Positions 32,604 through 40,998 of a stretch of DNA of 45,669 nucleotides are shown here, in pieces; within the stretch, counting starts at the first letter, position 1, and each line of letters opens with the position of its first letter. A model generated the notes under the pieces. It saw only the letters and a program-made list of their open reading frames with translations, had not been told where the DNA came from and did no database searches. This DNA is from an uncultured Acidimicrobiales bacterium (GTDB taxonomy: Bacteria > Actinomycetota > Acidimicrobiia > Acidimicrobiales > SZUA-35), in contig CALAJV010000027.1 in assembly GCA_937922805.1 (NCBI GenBank), forward strand, positions 1 through 45,669. Direction: 5' to 3'. Position numbers and translations under genes: made by a program.

Positions 32604-33677
32604 CTAGCGGGAGCGGATTTGGTTGACTGCTGCATTTGCCGCTCGGGTGCCGGCTTGAAGCGCTCCTTCGATATGGCCGGGGGCGGTGGTTGCGGTTTCG
32701 GTTGAGGCCCAGTGAGCGCGACCGTCAAGAACCGGTTGGCAAAACATCGGGTTGCCGTATGTGCTGTAGTCGTCGAGGCCGTGAACGGCCTGAGGTGAGG
32801 TTAGGGGTTCATCTCGCCAGTCGTGGATGAATAGGTTCAGCGGGTCGGCGGCAGCTGGACCGAAAAGCTCGACCAACTGATCGATGATCGTTTTCTTGCT
32901 CGGCGTTGGATTGCCTGCGCCCGGTTGAGAAAATCCGAACAATGCGGCCGGTGCACCGTTCGGTCCGCTCATGTCGTGGATCTCTCGTAGTGGACCGCGA
33001 TAGCTGAAACCAGCTCCGGCCAACCCGGCGTTGCGCCAAAACGGTTCTTGGTAATGGGCTACCACCTTGACAATGTTGCCCATCCAAACTGGTGTGGATT
33101 TGGCCAGGTGCGCCACTTCGCTTGGAAGCTGGCCGTCAAAATCGATGGTTGCCAAAGCAGTGGCTGGCGGCACGGCGATGATGAGTTGCTGGGCTAGCCA
33201 GCTTGCATTGTTGGTTGTAACTAGCACTGCATCGCGTTCAACTCGCACGCTGGTAACGACTTGTTCAAGTTTGACGGTGTCACCGGCCAGGCGAACGGCT
33301 AGCGCATCAGCGATTGATTGGGTGCCGGCAACTAGTCGACCCGACGGAACGTCGAGTCGGTTGCCGGGAACTCGCTCGGTCCCGTTCTCGCCCTGGAAAA
33401 CTGTGTCGCCATGAAGATGCTGGCTGAACGTCGGTAGCTGTTCGATGGTCACAAGCTCGTTAATCAGCGGCTCGTTTGGCCAGAACCAGGTTGCACCAAG
33501 GTCGAGGCTTCCATCTTCGACTGAAAGCGAGAGGAGACGGCCGCCAACCCGATCGCGACCTTCAAGAACAACGACGGTGAGCCCTGCCTGAGCCACCAAA
33601 TTTGCTGCTTGAAGTCCGGCTGGTCCGGCTCCGATGACGGCAACGTTGGTCTGCGACAGCGGTTGTGGCGCGCTCAC
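32604..33677 (-). CDS. Flavin-dependent amine oxidase
   Basis: This 357-residue FAD enzyme is of the monoamine oxidase/phytoene desaturase superfamily. VAVIGAGPAGLQAANLVAQAG is the N-terminal dinucleotide-binding fold (split here at 12-32), followed by LEGRDRVGGRLLS, the GG-doublet motif, and a C-terminal region ending in GHIEGALQAGTRAANAA that contacts the flavin. Amine oxidases of this kind release an aldehyde, ammonia and hydrogen peroxide. The protein is short for the family (about 450). The GTG start at 33677 overlaps the final TGA of the upstream gene by four bases (GTGA), so its translation is probably coupled to ribosomes that have read through the upstream UGA. Confidence 0.85.
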   Translation of the reverse strand: MSAPQPLSQTNVAVIGAGPAGLQAANLVAQAGLTVVVLEGRDRVGGRLLSLSVEDGSLDLGATWFWPNEPLINELVTIEQLPTFSQHLHGDTVFQGENGTERVPGNRLDVPSGRLVAGTQSIADALAVRLAGDTVKLEQVVTSVRVERDAVLVTTNNASWLAQQLIIAVPPATALATIDFDGQLPSEVAHLAKSTPVWMGNIVKVVAHYQEPFWRNAGLAGAGFSYRGPLREIHDMSGPNGAPAALFGFSQPGAGNPTPSKKTIIDQLVELFGPAAADPLNLFIHDWRDEPLTSPQAVHGLDDYSTYGNPMFCQPVLDGRAHWASTETATTAPGHIEGALQAGTRAANAAVNQIRSR

Positions 33678-34168
33678 GTAGCGTAGCCGTCGGGTTGAAC
33701 GTCCATTCCTCGGTTGAAGCGGGCCCGGGCATTCTCCCAGGCAATTAGATTCGTTAGTTCGACCACTTGTCGTTGTGAGAACTGCTCGTTCAATCGTTGT
33801 CGAAGGTCGTCGTCAACTGAGGTCGGAGTTACCGAGAGACTTTCGGCGTATTCGATGACCAGCTTCTCGGTGGTCGATAGTTTCTCGGAGGTTTTCCACG
33901 TTGCGATTGCATCAATGGTGTCGTCGTCAAGCCCCAGCTCACGGCCGATGGCAATGCCGAGATCGTGTCACCACATGCAACCGATCATGGCGGCAGCGCG
34001 CAGCGAAGCGATTGCCTTCAGCCGGTCGTCGACTGACCGACTCACCGCGATCCAGCGTTCCATAGCCAACTTGCCTAGAAGTGTCGGCTTATGAGCGGCC
34101 GCCGCAGCCAGTGGCGCTGACTTCACCGGACCTCGCCTCATGACCTTCATCGTTTTTCGTAAGCTCAT
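33674..34168 (-). CDS. Carboxymuconolactone decarboxylase/AhpD-like protein, predicted CxxU selenoprotein
   Basis: From ATG 34168 the frame encodes a CMD-family protein, but has an in-frame TGA at 33970-33968 (codon 67). Reading through it gives 164 residues that match the family along the whole length: SLRAAAMIGCMW-U-HDLGIAIGRELGL, then EKLVIEYAESL, then QVVELTNLIAWENARARFN. Family members of this type have GCxWC at this site, so TGA replaces the second Cys, giving C64-M-W-U67. The frame after the TGA is open for 97 codons and ends in a GTGA overlap with the amine oxidase start. The hairpin at 33931-33952 fits a bacterial SECIS. The alternative is a nonsense-mutated pseudogene. TGA is an ordinary stop elsewhere in the window, so a changed genetic code is excluded. 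Confidence 0.75.
33931..33952 (-). promoter_or_regulatory. Candidate bacterial SECIS hairpin
   Basis: On the minus-strand mRNA, 15 bases after the UGA, GCC-A-UCGGC pairs with GCUGG-GGC around the loop CGUGA: eight pairs (two G-U) with one bulged A. The apical loop starts 24 bases after the UGA, and G is its second base. Both fit the known bacterial rule (loop 16-37 bases from UGA, a G in the first two loop positions). A bulge in the stem is also seen in the E. coli fdhF element. Confidence 0.55.
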
Positions 34169-34197
34169 AGTTGGACTCGTTTCTTCACGTGAGCGCT

Positions 34198-34668
34198 TTA
34201 CGAGCTTGGCTCGAGTCGACGTTGCCACATCAGTACCACCGCACCGCCGACAACACTTGAGGCCAAGCTGATTGTGTTAACGGTGTTTTCGGCCCCGGTC
34301 ATTAGATCTGCCGGGTTTATAAGATGATAAAGGAAGTGGGGCAGCACGAAGGCAAGGTAAGCAATAGCAGCCGTAATCGCCACTTCACGCTTTGGCCACA
34401 GGGCAGCTAAAATCATGACGACACCCGATGCCAGCAAACCCATGCCAGCATCAGACGCCAAGTGTTCGTTGTAAGGGGGATAGGCAGCAACGAGCTGTGG
34501 GGCCCAACCGGGAAAGTTGTCAAACCAATTTTCGGGGGCGATTACTGCCCACCCTCCGGTGATTATGTTTGGTCCACCCAACAACAACATCAGGATGCGC
34601 AACCACATCGGTGAAACCTGAATTGGGACCGCTACTCGCTGTGCTGCTACTGCCGACTCGTGAGCCAT
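34198..34668 (-). CDS. Small four-helix membrane protein, unknown function
   Basis: 156 residues with four predicted membrane segments: about 22-42, 70-88, 93-113 and 128-148. A conserved-looking loop reads YPPYNEHLASDAGMG, and there is an H-rich helix end PHFLYHL. I recognise no named family. ATG 34668 has AGAGGAA upstream. It lies 29 bases before the predicted selenoprotein and is likely the first gene of that three-gene operon. Function unknown. Confidence 0.75.
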   Translation of the reverse strand: MAHESAVAAQRVAVPIQVSPMWLRILMLLLGGPNIITGGWAVIAPENWFDNFPGWAPQLVAAYPPYNEHLASDAGMGLLASGVVMILAALWPKREVAITAAIAYLAFVLPHFLYHLINPADLMTGAENTVNTISLASSVVGGAVVLMWQRRLEPSS

Positions 34669-34880
34669 CAGTTCCTCTCTAGAGTTTGATTGATCGTAGC
34701 CTAGAGCGTGTTAGCTCCCGGCGCGATATTCGACCACTGTGCCCTCCGTCGCCCCGATCGATCTGACACCCCGCGTTCGATCGAATGAGTCGATTGGATA
34801 CGGTGAACTTACCACCGACCAGTTCATGGAGCCGATATATAAACGTGACAAGGATCCGCTCAAATCACCAACAGCCTGCG

Positions 34881-35612
34881 ATGCCGCCAACGCCGATTGT
34901 CGAAGCAGATCGAGTAGTCAAAACGTACACTTCGGGTGAACATCAGGTCGAGGCGCTTCGAGGGGTAAGCGTGTCGATCGCCGCTGGTGAGTTCGTAGCT
35001 GTCGTCGGGCCCTCGGGAAATGGCAAGTCAACGCTACTGAACTGCTTATCCGGAATTGATTCGATCGACAGCGGCACGGTAAAGATCGACGGTCAAGATA
35101 TTCACCAAATGTCTGACCGTAAACGAACGGCCCATCGAGCTGAACGCATGGGTTTTGTGTTTCAGAGCTTCAACCTCATTCCGGTTTTGACTGCGGTAGA
35201 AAATGTTGAGTTGCCGCTTCTCGCCGCTGGTCGTAAGCCGGCCGCAGCCCGCGATCGGGCAGTGGAGATTCTCGGCTCACTCGACCTTGTCGACCGAGCG
35301 GACCATCGGCCTGGTGAGTTGTCGGGTGGCCAGCAGCAGCGGGTAGCTATAGCGCGAGCATTGGTTGGTGAGCCGGCAGTTATTTGGGCCGATGAACCGA
35401 CTGGCAATCTTGACTCCACCACGGCATCGAGCGTTATAGATCTCTTTGGCGAGCTACATCAGCAAGGTCAAACGGTGGTGATCGTTACCCATGATCCTGA
35501 TCTTGGCAACCGAGCTGATCGAATCATCGAGGTCCGAGATGGACTTATCGTCGACGGCGCCGTTGGCGGTGCCACTGATGGCGCGGTTGATGGCGAAAGC
35601 GAGAACCGTTGA
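34881..35612 (+). CDS. ABC transporter ATP-binding protein (MacB/LolD type)
   Basis: About 243 residues. The Walker A motif is GPSGNGKST (43-51), the signature LSGGQQQRVAIARAL, Walker B VIWADEPTGNLDS, and the switch His is in VIVTHDP. This arrangement with GNLDS is typical of the MacB/LolD/FtsE branch that powers lipoprotein or peptide extrusion. ATG 34881 is preferred because it opens the ABC fold (PIVEADRVVKTYTSG). The longer frame from ATG 34785 has no ribosome site either. A possible -10 (TATATAA) lies at 34836-34842. It overlaps the permease start by four bases (TTGA). The C-terminal tail is Gly/Ala/Asp-rich. Confidence 0.9.
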   Translation: MPPTPIVEADRVVKTYTSGEHQVEALRGVSVSIAAGEFVAVVGPSGNGKSTLLNCLSGIDSIDSGTVKIDGQDIHQMSDRKRTAHRAERMGFVFQSFNLIPVLTAVENVELPLLAAGRKPAAARDRAVEILGSLDLVDRADHRPGELSGGQQQRVAIARALVGEPAVIWADEPTGNLDSTTASSVIDLFGELHQQGQTVVIVTHDPDLGNRADRIIEVRDGLIVDGAVGGATDGAVDGESENR

Positions 35613-38539
35613 CTTACGCGGCCATCGTCGTCCTAGTTTTGGTCATCCCACCAATATTGTTCGATTTGGTTGCCCGGCCTGGGATTCGCCGGATTGGCTT
35701 ACGTAGCGTGGCTCGCAGACCTGGTGAAGCCAGCTTGGTCATCATCGGTTCGATGTTGGCTACCGCTCTAATTGTCGCATCTTTTGTGGTTGGCGATTCG
35801 TTCCGAACCTCGTATCGAGTTCGAGCTGAGAATCGGTTGGGTCCGCTAGACATGCTTGTGTTGTCCGATGACATCGATGCCGATATGGCGTTGCTTGTTG
35901 CGTCGCTTCCCGTGAACTCCACCCTGGCCCCCAGTGATCTCGCAGGTCGGGCTGACAGCGATGAATTGATCGACGATGGAATCACCATCGAATCGCTCCT
36001 TCCCGTCGTTGAAGGCGAGTTGAACGTAGCGAACGAGAACGGCAAGATCGAACCTCGGATGGGTTTTTGGGAGGTAGATCCCCAAGAGCTCAAAGCGTTC
36101 GGAGGCGATATCGAAGCGGCTGGCGTTGTCGGCGTACCTGGAGATCTCTCTGGGACTGACGTAGTGATAAACGAAACATTGGCTGATGATCTTCTGGTTT
36201 CTACCGGCGACACTATCAACGTTGTTGTTGGTAGCTCTGTTTCTGAATACACCGTCGTTGCCATTGTTCCTTCGTGGGGGCTGGCTGGATTTGTGCCGAT
36301 CATCGCCGGCCCGGGGGCCTTCTCCGCTGCAATTCCAAATACCGAAGGTGTGTTCAGGACATCCATTGCGGTTTCGAACATCGGTGGCACCTACGAGGGC
36401 CGTGACACTACCGCTGACTCCGAGAGGTTTATTCGGTCAGTTCTAGGCGAAGACGCCACGCTCACCAACGTTAAGGAATTTACCCTCCGTCGAGCCGATC
36501 GAATTGGTGACAACACAACTAGTCAGTTTTCAACTGTTGGCGGGTTCAGTGTTGCTGCTGGAATTTTGTTGATGGTGAATCTTTTCGTGATGCTGGCAGC
36601 TGAGCGCAAAGTCGACTTAGGCACTATGCGGGCGCTTGGAATGCAGCGGAGCCACACTCGCCGGGTGTTCTCAGTCGAAGGGTTGCTCTACGGACTGGCA
36701 GCTACAGCCGCCGGCTTACTCGATGGAATAGCGGTCGCCTGGGTGATCATCAGAGTCTCAGCCAACTCGTTCGGTGCCGATGACGACTTCCAAATTCGCC
36801 TGGGTTTGGAACCATCTAGTCTATTTTCCGGCGCCGTTATTGGGCTAGCCATCACCCAGCTCACAGTACTTCTTACTGCCTCGAGAGTTGTCCGCATTAA
36901 CATCGTGTCGGCGTTAAAGGATGCAGTCGACGGGAGAACGACTCGCCAGTCATCGCTTCGTATACTCATCGGGCTGGTGGTAGCAGGCGTCGGTCTTGGA
37001 CTGTGGGTAGTCGGGTCGAACAACCAACTCTTGGCTTTTATCGCCCCAATCCTAATGGCCGTTGGACTAGTACCTAGTCTGTCCCGTTTAGTCGGACAAA
37101 AGCTGGCGGTCGTGGCCGGCTGCGGGTTTGGAATCTTCTGGTCGTCGTCGGTCTTTGGTTTGTTACGTGAAACCTATGAAGATCCAGAGATTGAGTTGTT
37201 CCTGTTGCAAGGGGTAACCCTTGTCGGCCTTTCGGTTACGATTCTGGCTGCCTTCGACCGTTGGTTAATGGCCGCCATCCGCAAACTCACCCGAGGTTCG
37301 GTTGCCTCACGGCTCGGACTTTCCAGCCCGATGGCTCGCCCGGTACGGACGGCTTTGCTGGTTTCGATGTATGCGTTGGTGATTCTGACTGTGTGTTTCA
37401 CCGCTATCCTCAACAGCGCCTTTGCCAGACAGACGCCGACATACACCGCTCAGGCCGCAGGCTCCTACGACATATCGGTCCGGTCCTCAACGCTGAGCCC
37501 CCTAACCGACGACGATCTGATCGCTAGATCCGACGTGGACGCTGCGGTCGAAGTGGTCAGCGGGGTGGCGATGATTCGCTCGCCGATCATGGACGCAGAC
37601 GACGAAGGTCTCGAGGTTGGTGACCCAGGGGCCCCTGACCCGGCTGACTCCGTGCCGGTTCGACGCTACATCAGCCTGATTTCGGAACAGTTTGTTTCCA
37701 ACGGACCGCCCGAGTTGATCGACCGAGCCGGACGCTACGAGACCGATGAATCGGCTTGGCAAGAACTGGCTTCGAGCGATTCGTTGGCCATCGTGCCGGT
37801 TTGGCGGGGCCTGAAGGTGGGGGATCGGTTTCAGATCGAGCGCGCCCAAGGGCAACCGGCTGATGTTGGGTCAACGGCCGTTGAGGTTATCGAGGTTGAA
37901 GTCATAGGTATTAGTGACTGGAATTGGCTGGGGGGAGTGGGCCTGTATCTATCCGACCGCCAGACCCCGGCTCTTTTGCCTGAGGTCTCACCAACCCGAC
38001 ATCACTATCTGGTGGCGGCCGACGACGTCGATGTAGATCGCTTGGTCGATGACCTAGAAGCTGACTTTGCCGAGAACGGAACTGACGCTGAGTCGTTTTC
38101 TGGTTTGATCGAAGAAGAAGCGGCCGAGACGAAAGCGTTCATCTATATCCTTCAGGGCTATCTAGGGCTCGGCCTGCTGATCGGGATCGCCGGGTTATGT
38201 GTTGTTCTCATTCGAGGAGTTCGCGAGCGTCGACAACAATTGGGTATGTTGCGGGCCATTGGTTTTCGATCTGAGTTATTGCGCACCTCGTTCCTTATCG
38301 AAGCGTTCTTTATCGGTATCCAAGGTGTTGCCCTCGGGATCGGGCTTGGCACCCTCAGCGCCTGGCAAGTTCTGACCCGGTCGAACGCCTTTGGCGAAGG
38401 CTTCGACTTCGTGGTGCCAGTCTGGTGGTTGGTGGGATTCGCGGCTTTGGCCATGGCGGCGTCGATGTTCGCCGGATTGTTCCCGGCCATACGGGCTGGT
38501 CGAACGGTGCCAGCCGAAGCGCTCCGCTTGCCCAGTTAG
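35609..38539 (+). CDS. ABC transporter permease with two FtsX-type domains
   Basis: The 976-residue protein has an N-terminal helix, a large extracytoplasmic domain (about 65-300), then FtsX-type helices (ILLMVNLFVMLAAERKVDLGTMRALGMQRS near 312-341, in two parts). A second extracytoplasmic domain and a repeat of the FtsX unit follow, with ERRQQLGMLRAIGFRSELLRT near the C-terminus. The two repeats contain the conserved (G/L)(T/M)(M/L)RA(L/I)G coupling motif. Ten or so helices are expected. It forms the membrane half of the transporter with the ATPase just upstream, presumably acting in export of lipoproteins or envelope substances. Start TTG at 35609, overlapping the ATPase stop. Confidence 0.9.
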   Translation: MTYAAIVVLVLVIPPILFDLVARPGIRRIGLRSVARRPGEASLVIIGSMLATALIVASFVVGDSFRTSYRVRAENRLGPLDMLVLSDDIDADMALLVASLPVNSTLAPSDLAGRADSDELIDDGITIESLLPVVEGELNVANENGKIEPRMGFWEVDPQELKAFGGDIEAAGVVGVPGDLSGTDVVINETLADDLLVSTGDTINVVVGSSVSEYTVVAIVPSWGLAGFVPIIAGPGAFSAAIPNTEGVFRTSIAVSNIGGTYEGRDTTADSERFIRSVLGEDATLTNVKEFTLRRADRIGDNTTSQFSTVGGFSVAAGILLMVNLFVMLAAERKVDLGTMRALGMQRSHTRRVFSVEGLLYGLAATAAGLLDGIAVAWVIIRVSANSFGADDDFQIRLGLEPSSLFSGAVIGLAITQLTVLLTASRVVRINIVSALKDAVDGRTTRQSSLRILIGLVVAGVGLGLWVVGSNNQLLAFIAPILMAVGLVPSLSRLVGQKLAVVAGCGFGIFWSSSVFGLLRETYEDPEIELFLLQGVTLVGLSVTILAAFDRWLMAAIRKLTRGSVASRLGLSSPMARPVRTALLVSMYALVILTVCFTAILNSAFARQTPTYTAQAAGSYDISVRSSTLSPLTDDDLIARSDVDAAVEVVSGVAMIRSPIMDADDEGLEVGDPGAPDPADSVPVRRYISLISEQFVSNGPPELIDRAGRYETDESAWQELASSDSLAIVPVWRGLKVGDRFQIERAQGQPADVGSTAVEVIEVEVIGISDWNWLGGVGLYLSDRQTPALLPEVSPTRHHYLVAADDVDVDRLVDDLEADFAENGTDAESFSGLIEEEAAETKAFIYILQGYLGLGLLIGIAGLCVVLIRGVRERRQQLGMLRAIGFRSELLRTSFLIEAFFIGIQGVALGIGLGTLSAWQVLTRSNAFGEGFDFVVPVWWLVGFAALAMAASMFAGLFPAIRAGRTVPAEALRLPS

Positions 38540-38596
38540 CGTAAACACAACGCCGAAAATGACGCTCGGATGTCGGTGCGGCTACGCTCTCGAATC

Positions 38597-39496
38597 ATGA
38601 CCGACTCATCCAATTCCCCGTCATCTGCTCCAACCCTCACCGCTGTTGTGACGGGCGCCAATTCCGGCATCGGTCGGGCAGCAGCGGTCGACCTGGCCAG
38701 CAATGGATGGAACGTATACGGGTCTATGCGTAGCCTTGATAAAGGCGAAAAGTTGAAGGCAATGGCCGACGAGGCTGGGGTTACTGTCACCCCGGTCGTT
38801 TGTGACGTTACCGACCAAGAGTCGGTTCAGCGGGCTGTTGACGAAGTGACGACCGCGGCCGGCGGCATTGACGTGATGGTAAACAACGCTGGAATCGGCG
38901 GGAACGGGGTGGTCGAAGAAACGGCGATTTCCGTTTACGAAGAAGTTATGGATGTCAACGTGTACGGAATCGTTCGCTGCGTTCAAGCGGTTTTACCGCA
39001 GATGAGGGAACGCGGTAGCGGCTGCATCATAAATGTGTCTTCAATTGCTGGCCGCATTGCTGCTATCGGTCAGTCACCGTACGTGGCGTCGAAGTGGGCG
39101 GTTGAGGGCTTAACTGAAGGGTTGGCCCAAGAAGTTGCCCCGCATGGGATCAGGGTGGCCTTGATCGAACCGGGCATCGTAAGAACTGCAATTATGGCCA
39201 AGAACACTGAAGCACCGAATGCATCGGGGGCATACGACGCGGCTTATCGTCATATGTTCAACTTTTACGCTAAAGGCCTGGAAACACCCGGACACCCCAG
39301 CGAAGTAGCGCAAGTGATATACGAGGCGGCGACAACGACGAACCCCAAACTGCGTTACACCTGTGGTTGGGGTGGCGAAGAGCTAGCCAACAACCGGGCC
39401 AACGTTTCTGACGAAGATTGGGTTGCTCTTGGCGCCATCGATGACGACGCTGAATATGCCGCCCGGTTCTCTGAGCTGTTTCATCTCGAGATCTAG
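38597..39496 (+). CDS. Short-chain dehydrogenase/reductase (SDR)
   Basis: About 299 residues. VVTGANSGIGRAAAVDLA is the TGxxxGIG cofactor site, NNAGIGG the structural motif, and S..(12)..Y-VASK the catalytic triad (in INVSSIAGRI and SPYVASKWA). It is a classical SDR with NAD(P)(H). The substrate is unknown. ATG 38597 is used; an in-frame ATG upstream at 38570 lacks support. It stands alone, convergent with the cupin gene. Confidence 0.88.
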   Translation: MTDSSNSPSSAPTLTAVVTGANSGIGRAAAVDLASNGWNVYGSMRSLDKGEKLKAMADEAGVTVTPVVCDVTDQESVQRAVDEVTTAAGGIDVMVNNAGIGGNGVVEETAISVYEEVMDVNVYGIVRCVQAVLPQMRERGSGCIINVSSIAGRIAAIGQSPYVASKWAVEGLTEGLAQEVAPHGIRVALIEPGIVRTAIMAKNTEAPNASGAYDAAYRHMFNFYAKGLETPGHPSEVAQVIYEAATTTNPKLRYTCGWGGEELANNRANVSDEDWVALGAIDDDAEYAARFSELFHLEI

Positions 39497-39527
39497 CGTT
39501 GGGTCTAGAGCACAACAGCAGGGGCGT

Positions 39528-39821
39528 CTACTTGATCTCAACTTCAACAAATACAAAGTCGAATGCATTGTCGTTGATGACATTGTGGTTGGCGCCAGCA
39601 TCGCGGTAGTAGGACAAACCCTCAGACATTGGCGATACAGCCAAACCGTCGGACGAATCGATGTGTAGGTCGCCACTCGTTCGCGGAACGACGACGTAAT
39701 CCATCTCGTGGGTGTGCCAGCCAGTTTCAGCTCCGGGCTCGAAAGCCCATTCAGTAATTTTCACTCGTGCGTTGTCGACCTGGACGGTTGCGACCGCAGT
39801 TGGCCTCGACCCTGATGTCAT
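39528..39821 (-). CDS. Small cupin-domain protein
   Basis: A single-domain cupin of 97 residues. GAETGWHTHEMDYVVV is the first metal motif (two His and a Glu), and GANHNVINDN contains the second His. Many small cupins bind Fe, Mn or Ni; the function here is unknown. It lies downstream of the AraC regulator in the same direction (90-base gap), so they may share a transcript. Confidence 0.75.
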   Translation of the reverse strand: MTSGSRPTAVATVQVDNARVKITEWAFEPGAETGWHTHEMDYVVVPRTSGDLHIDSSDGLAVSPMSEGLSYYRDAGANHNVINDNAFDFVFVEVEIK

Positions 39822-39911
39822 TTGTCGTCCTTCTCATCGCCGAGTTGTTTTCTTACACGCTACCGGCTCGCTTCCCGATGTTTGTCGGGCCGGTTCGCTG
39901 GTACACATCGC

Positions 39912-40793
39912 TCATATATGTCCTTGCTGGCGGAGCACAGAGGGAAGGGCTCCGAGATGGCGTTTCACGAACTTCGAGAAGTTGGAGGCATCGTCGAACC
40001 CGAAGTCCCGACCAATCGATGCAACTGATCGGTCGGTTTGGGTGAGTAGCCGTCGAACCTCAAGTGCGGTACGTTCGTCGAGAACTTGCTTGGCTGTCTT
40101 GCCGACGGCAAAGTGGCACGCTCGATCGAGAGTCCTGGAGCTGTATCCAATCGACGATGCAAGAAATTCGACGGTCGGACGGGCGTAGAGCCGAGCCTCG
40201 ATTTCCATTCGGAGGTCGATATAGGGTTGCGGGAGCTGACTCGACGAGGTTTGGTTTGCCGGGAGGGTTGACTCAACCCGTAGCAGAAATGTATGGAGCA
40301 TTGCGACGAGAACTTCGCGCTTGACCGATGAGCCGTCGAAGGCGGCCTGTTCGGCGTGGAGATCGTCGAGCCAGCCGAGTAGACGATCTAGATCCGGCTC
40401 GGCGAGTTCCCAGCGAGTGGGTATTTTGCTGCCGGGAAACCAGGTAGGTCGGGTTGAGCTGCTTAGATGCGAATCGAGAGGCCAAACCACCATCGTTGCC
40501 TCGAAGCGCTGGTTCGGCAAGAACTGCTGCACTTGTCCAAGATGGATTCGGAGCACCGAGCCCCGTTGAAGGGGTACCGGTTCGAAGTCGACGATGTGGG
40601 TGCCTTCTCCTTCAGTGCAGACAATGAGCTGGTGAAATCCTGGCCGTTGGCGAAGTTGGTAGTCACGCGCTGCCTTCTTTGCCAGGACTCCTGAACGTTG
40701 GACGATTTCGTATGGGAGGTGGTCGCACGTGACGTTGGGCAGGTAGTCAACGGGAACGGGTTTCTCGAGAGAGTGTTTGCGGTAGCTAGACAT
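39912..40793 (-). CDS. AraC-family transcriptional regulator
   Basis: The 293-residue protein has an N-terminal cupin-like sensor (about 30-140) and a C-terminal two-helix-turn-helix AraC domain (VEFLASSIGYSSRTLDRACHF, then VASIGRDFGFDDASNFSKFVKRHLGALPS in two parts). The signal is unknown. ATG 40793 is used. It is divergent from the lipoprotein gene at 40999 and upstream of the cupin gene. Confidence 0.88.
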   Translation of the reverse strand: MSSYRKHSLEKPVPVDYLPNVTCDHLPYEIVQRSGVLAKKAARDYQLRQRPGFHQLIVCTEGEGTHIVDFEPVPLQRGSVLRIHLGQVQQFLPNQRFEATMVVWPLDSHLSSSTRPTWFPGSKIPTRWELAEPDLDRLLGWLDDLHAEQAAFDGSSVKREVLVAMLHTFLLRVESTLPANQTSSSQLPQPYIDLRMEIEARLYARPTVEFLASSIGYSSRTLDRACHFAVGKTAKQVLDERTALEVRRLLTQTDRSVASIGRDFGFDDASNFSKFVKRHLGALPSVLRQQGHI

Positions 40794-40998
40794 GGCTCCT
40801 AGGTGTTCGTTAGCACTATGACTCGTACTTAAGAATACAACATGTAGCGCAATTTACATCGGCCCTCGCGCAACCGGTAGCGACTGCGTGGTCAAGATCG
40901 AACCATTGGCTGTCCCCGAGGCACCTCGACTTCGAGTGACCTCACCACAAAGATCTTGAGTGGGTCCTCGGAGTGAGGGCAAGATCAGGGAGAAAAGA
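40794..40998. other. Divergent region between AraC regulator and lipoprotein genes
   Basis: These 205 bases contain short palindromes (CGAGG-ca-CCTCG at about 40918 and CTCGA-ct-TCGAG just after it) in the middle. They may serve as a regulator site for the flanking AraC gene or the lipoprotein gene. No gene is seen here. GGGAGAAAA lies before ATG 40999 as its ribosome site. Confidence 0.4.

Noticed and set aside
33968..33970. Genome-wide recoding of TGA
   Set aside because: TGA ends many genes here at conserved ATGA overlaps (nuoC, nuoD, nuoF, nuoG, nuoM), so it is a normal stop.
33714..34094. 126-residue plus-strand open frame opposite the CMD-like gene
   Set aside because: Low-complexity Ser/Arg composition, no ribosome site, antisense to a clear protein family.
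33968..34228. A complete 86-residue protein ending at the TGA at 33968
   Set aside because: The family fold continues past the TGA to a coupled stop at 33674, and its upstream extension to 34228 overlaps the membrane-protein gene. A short stand-alone product is less likely than read-through or a broken gene.
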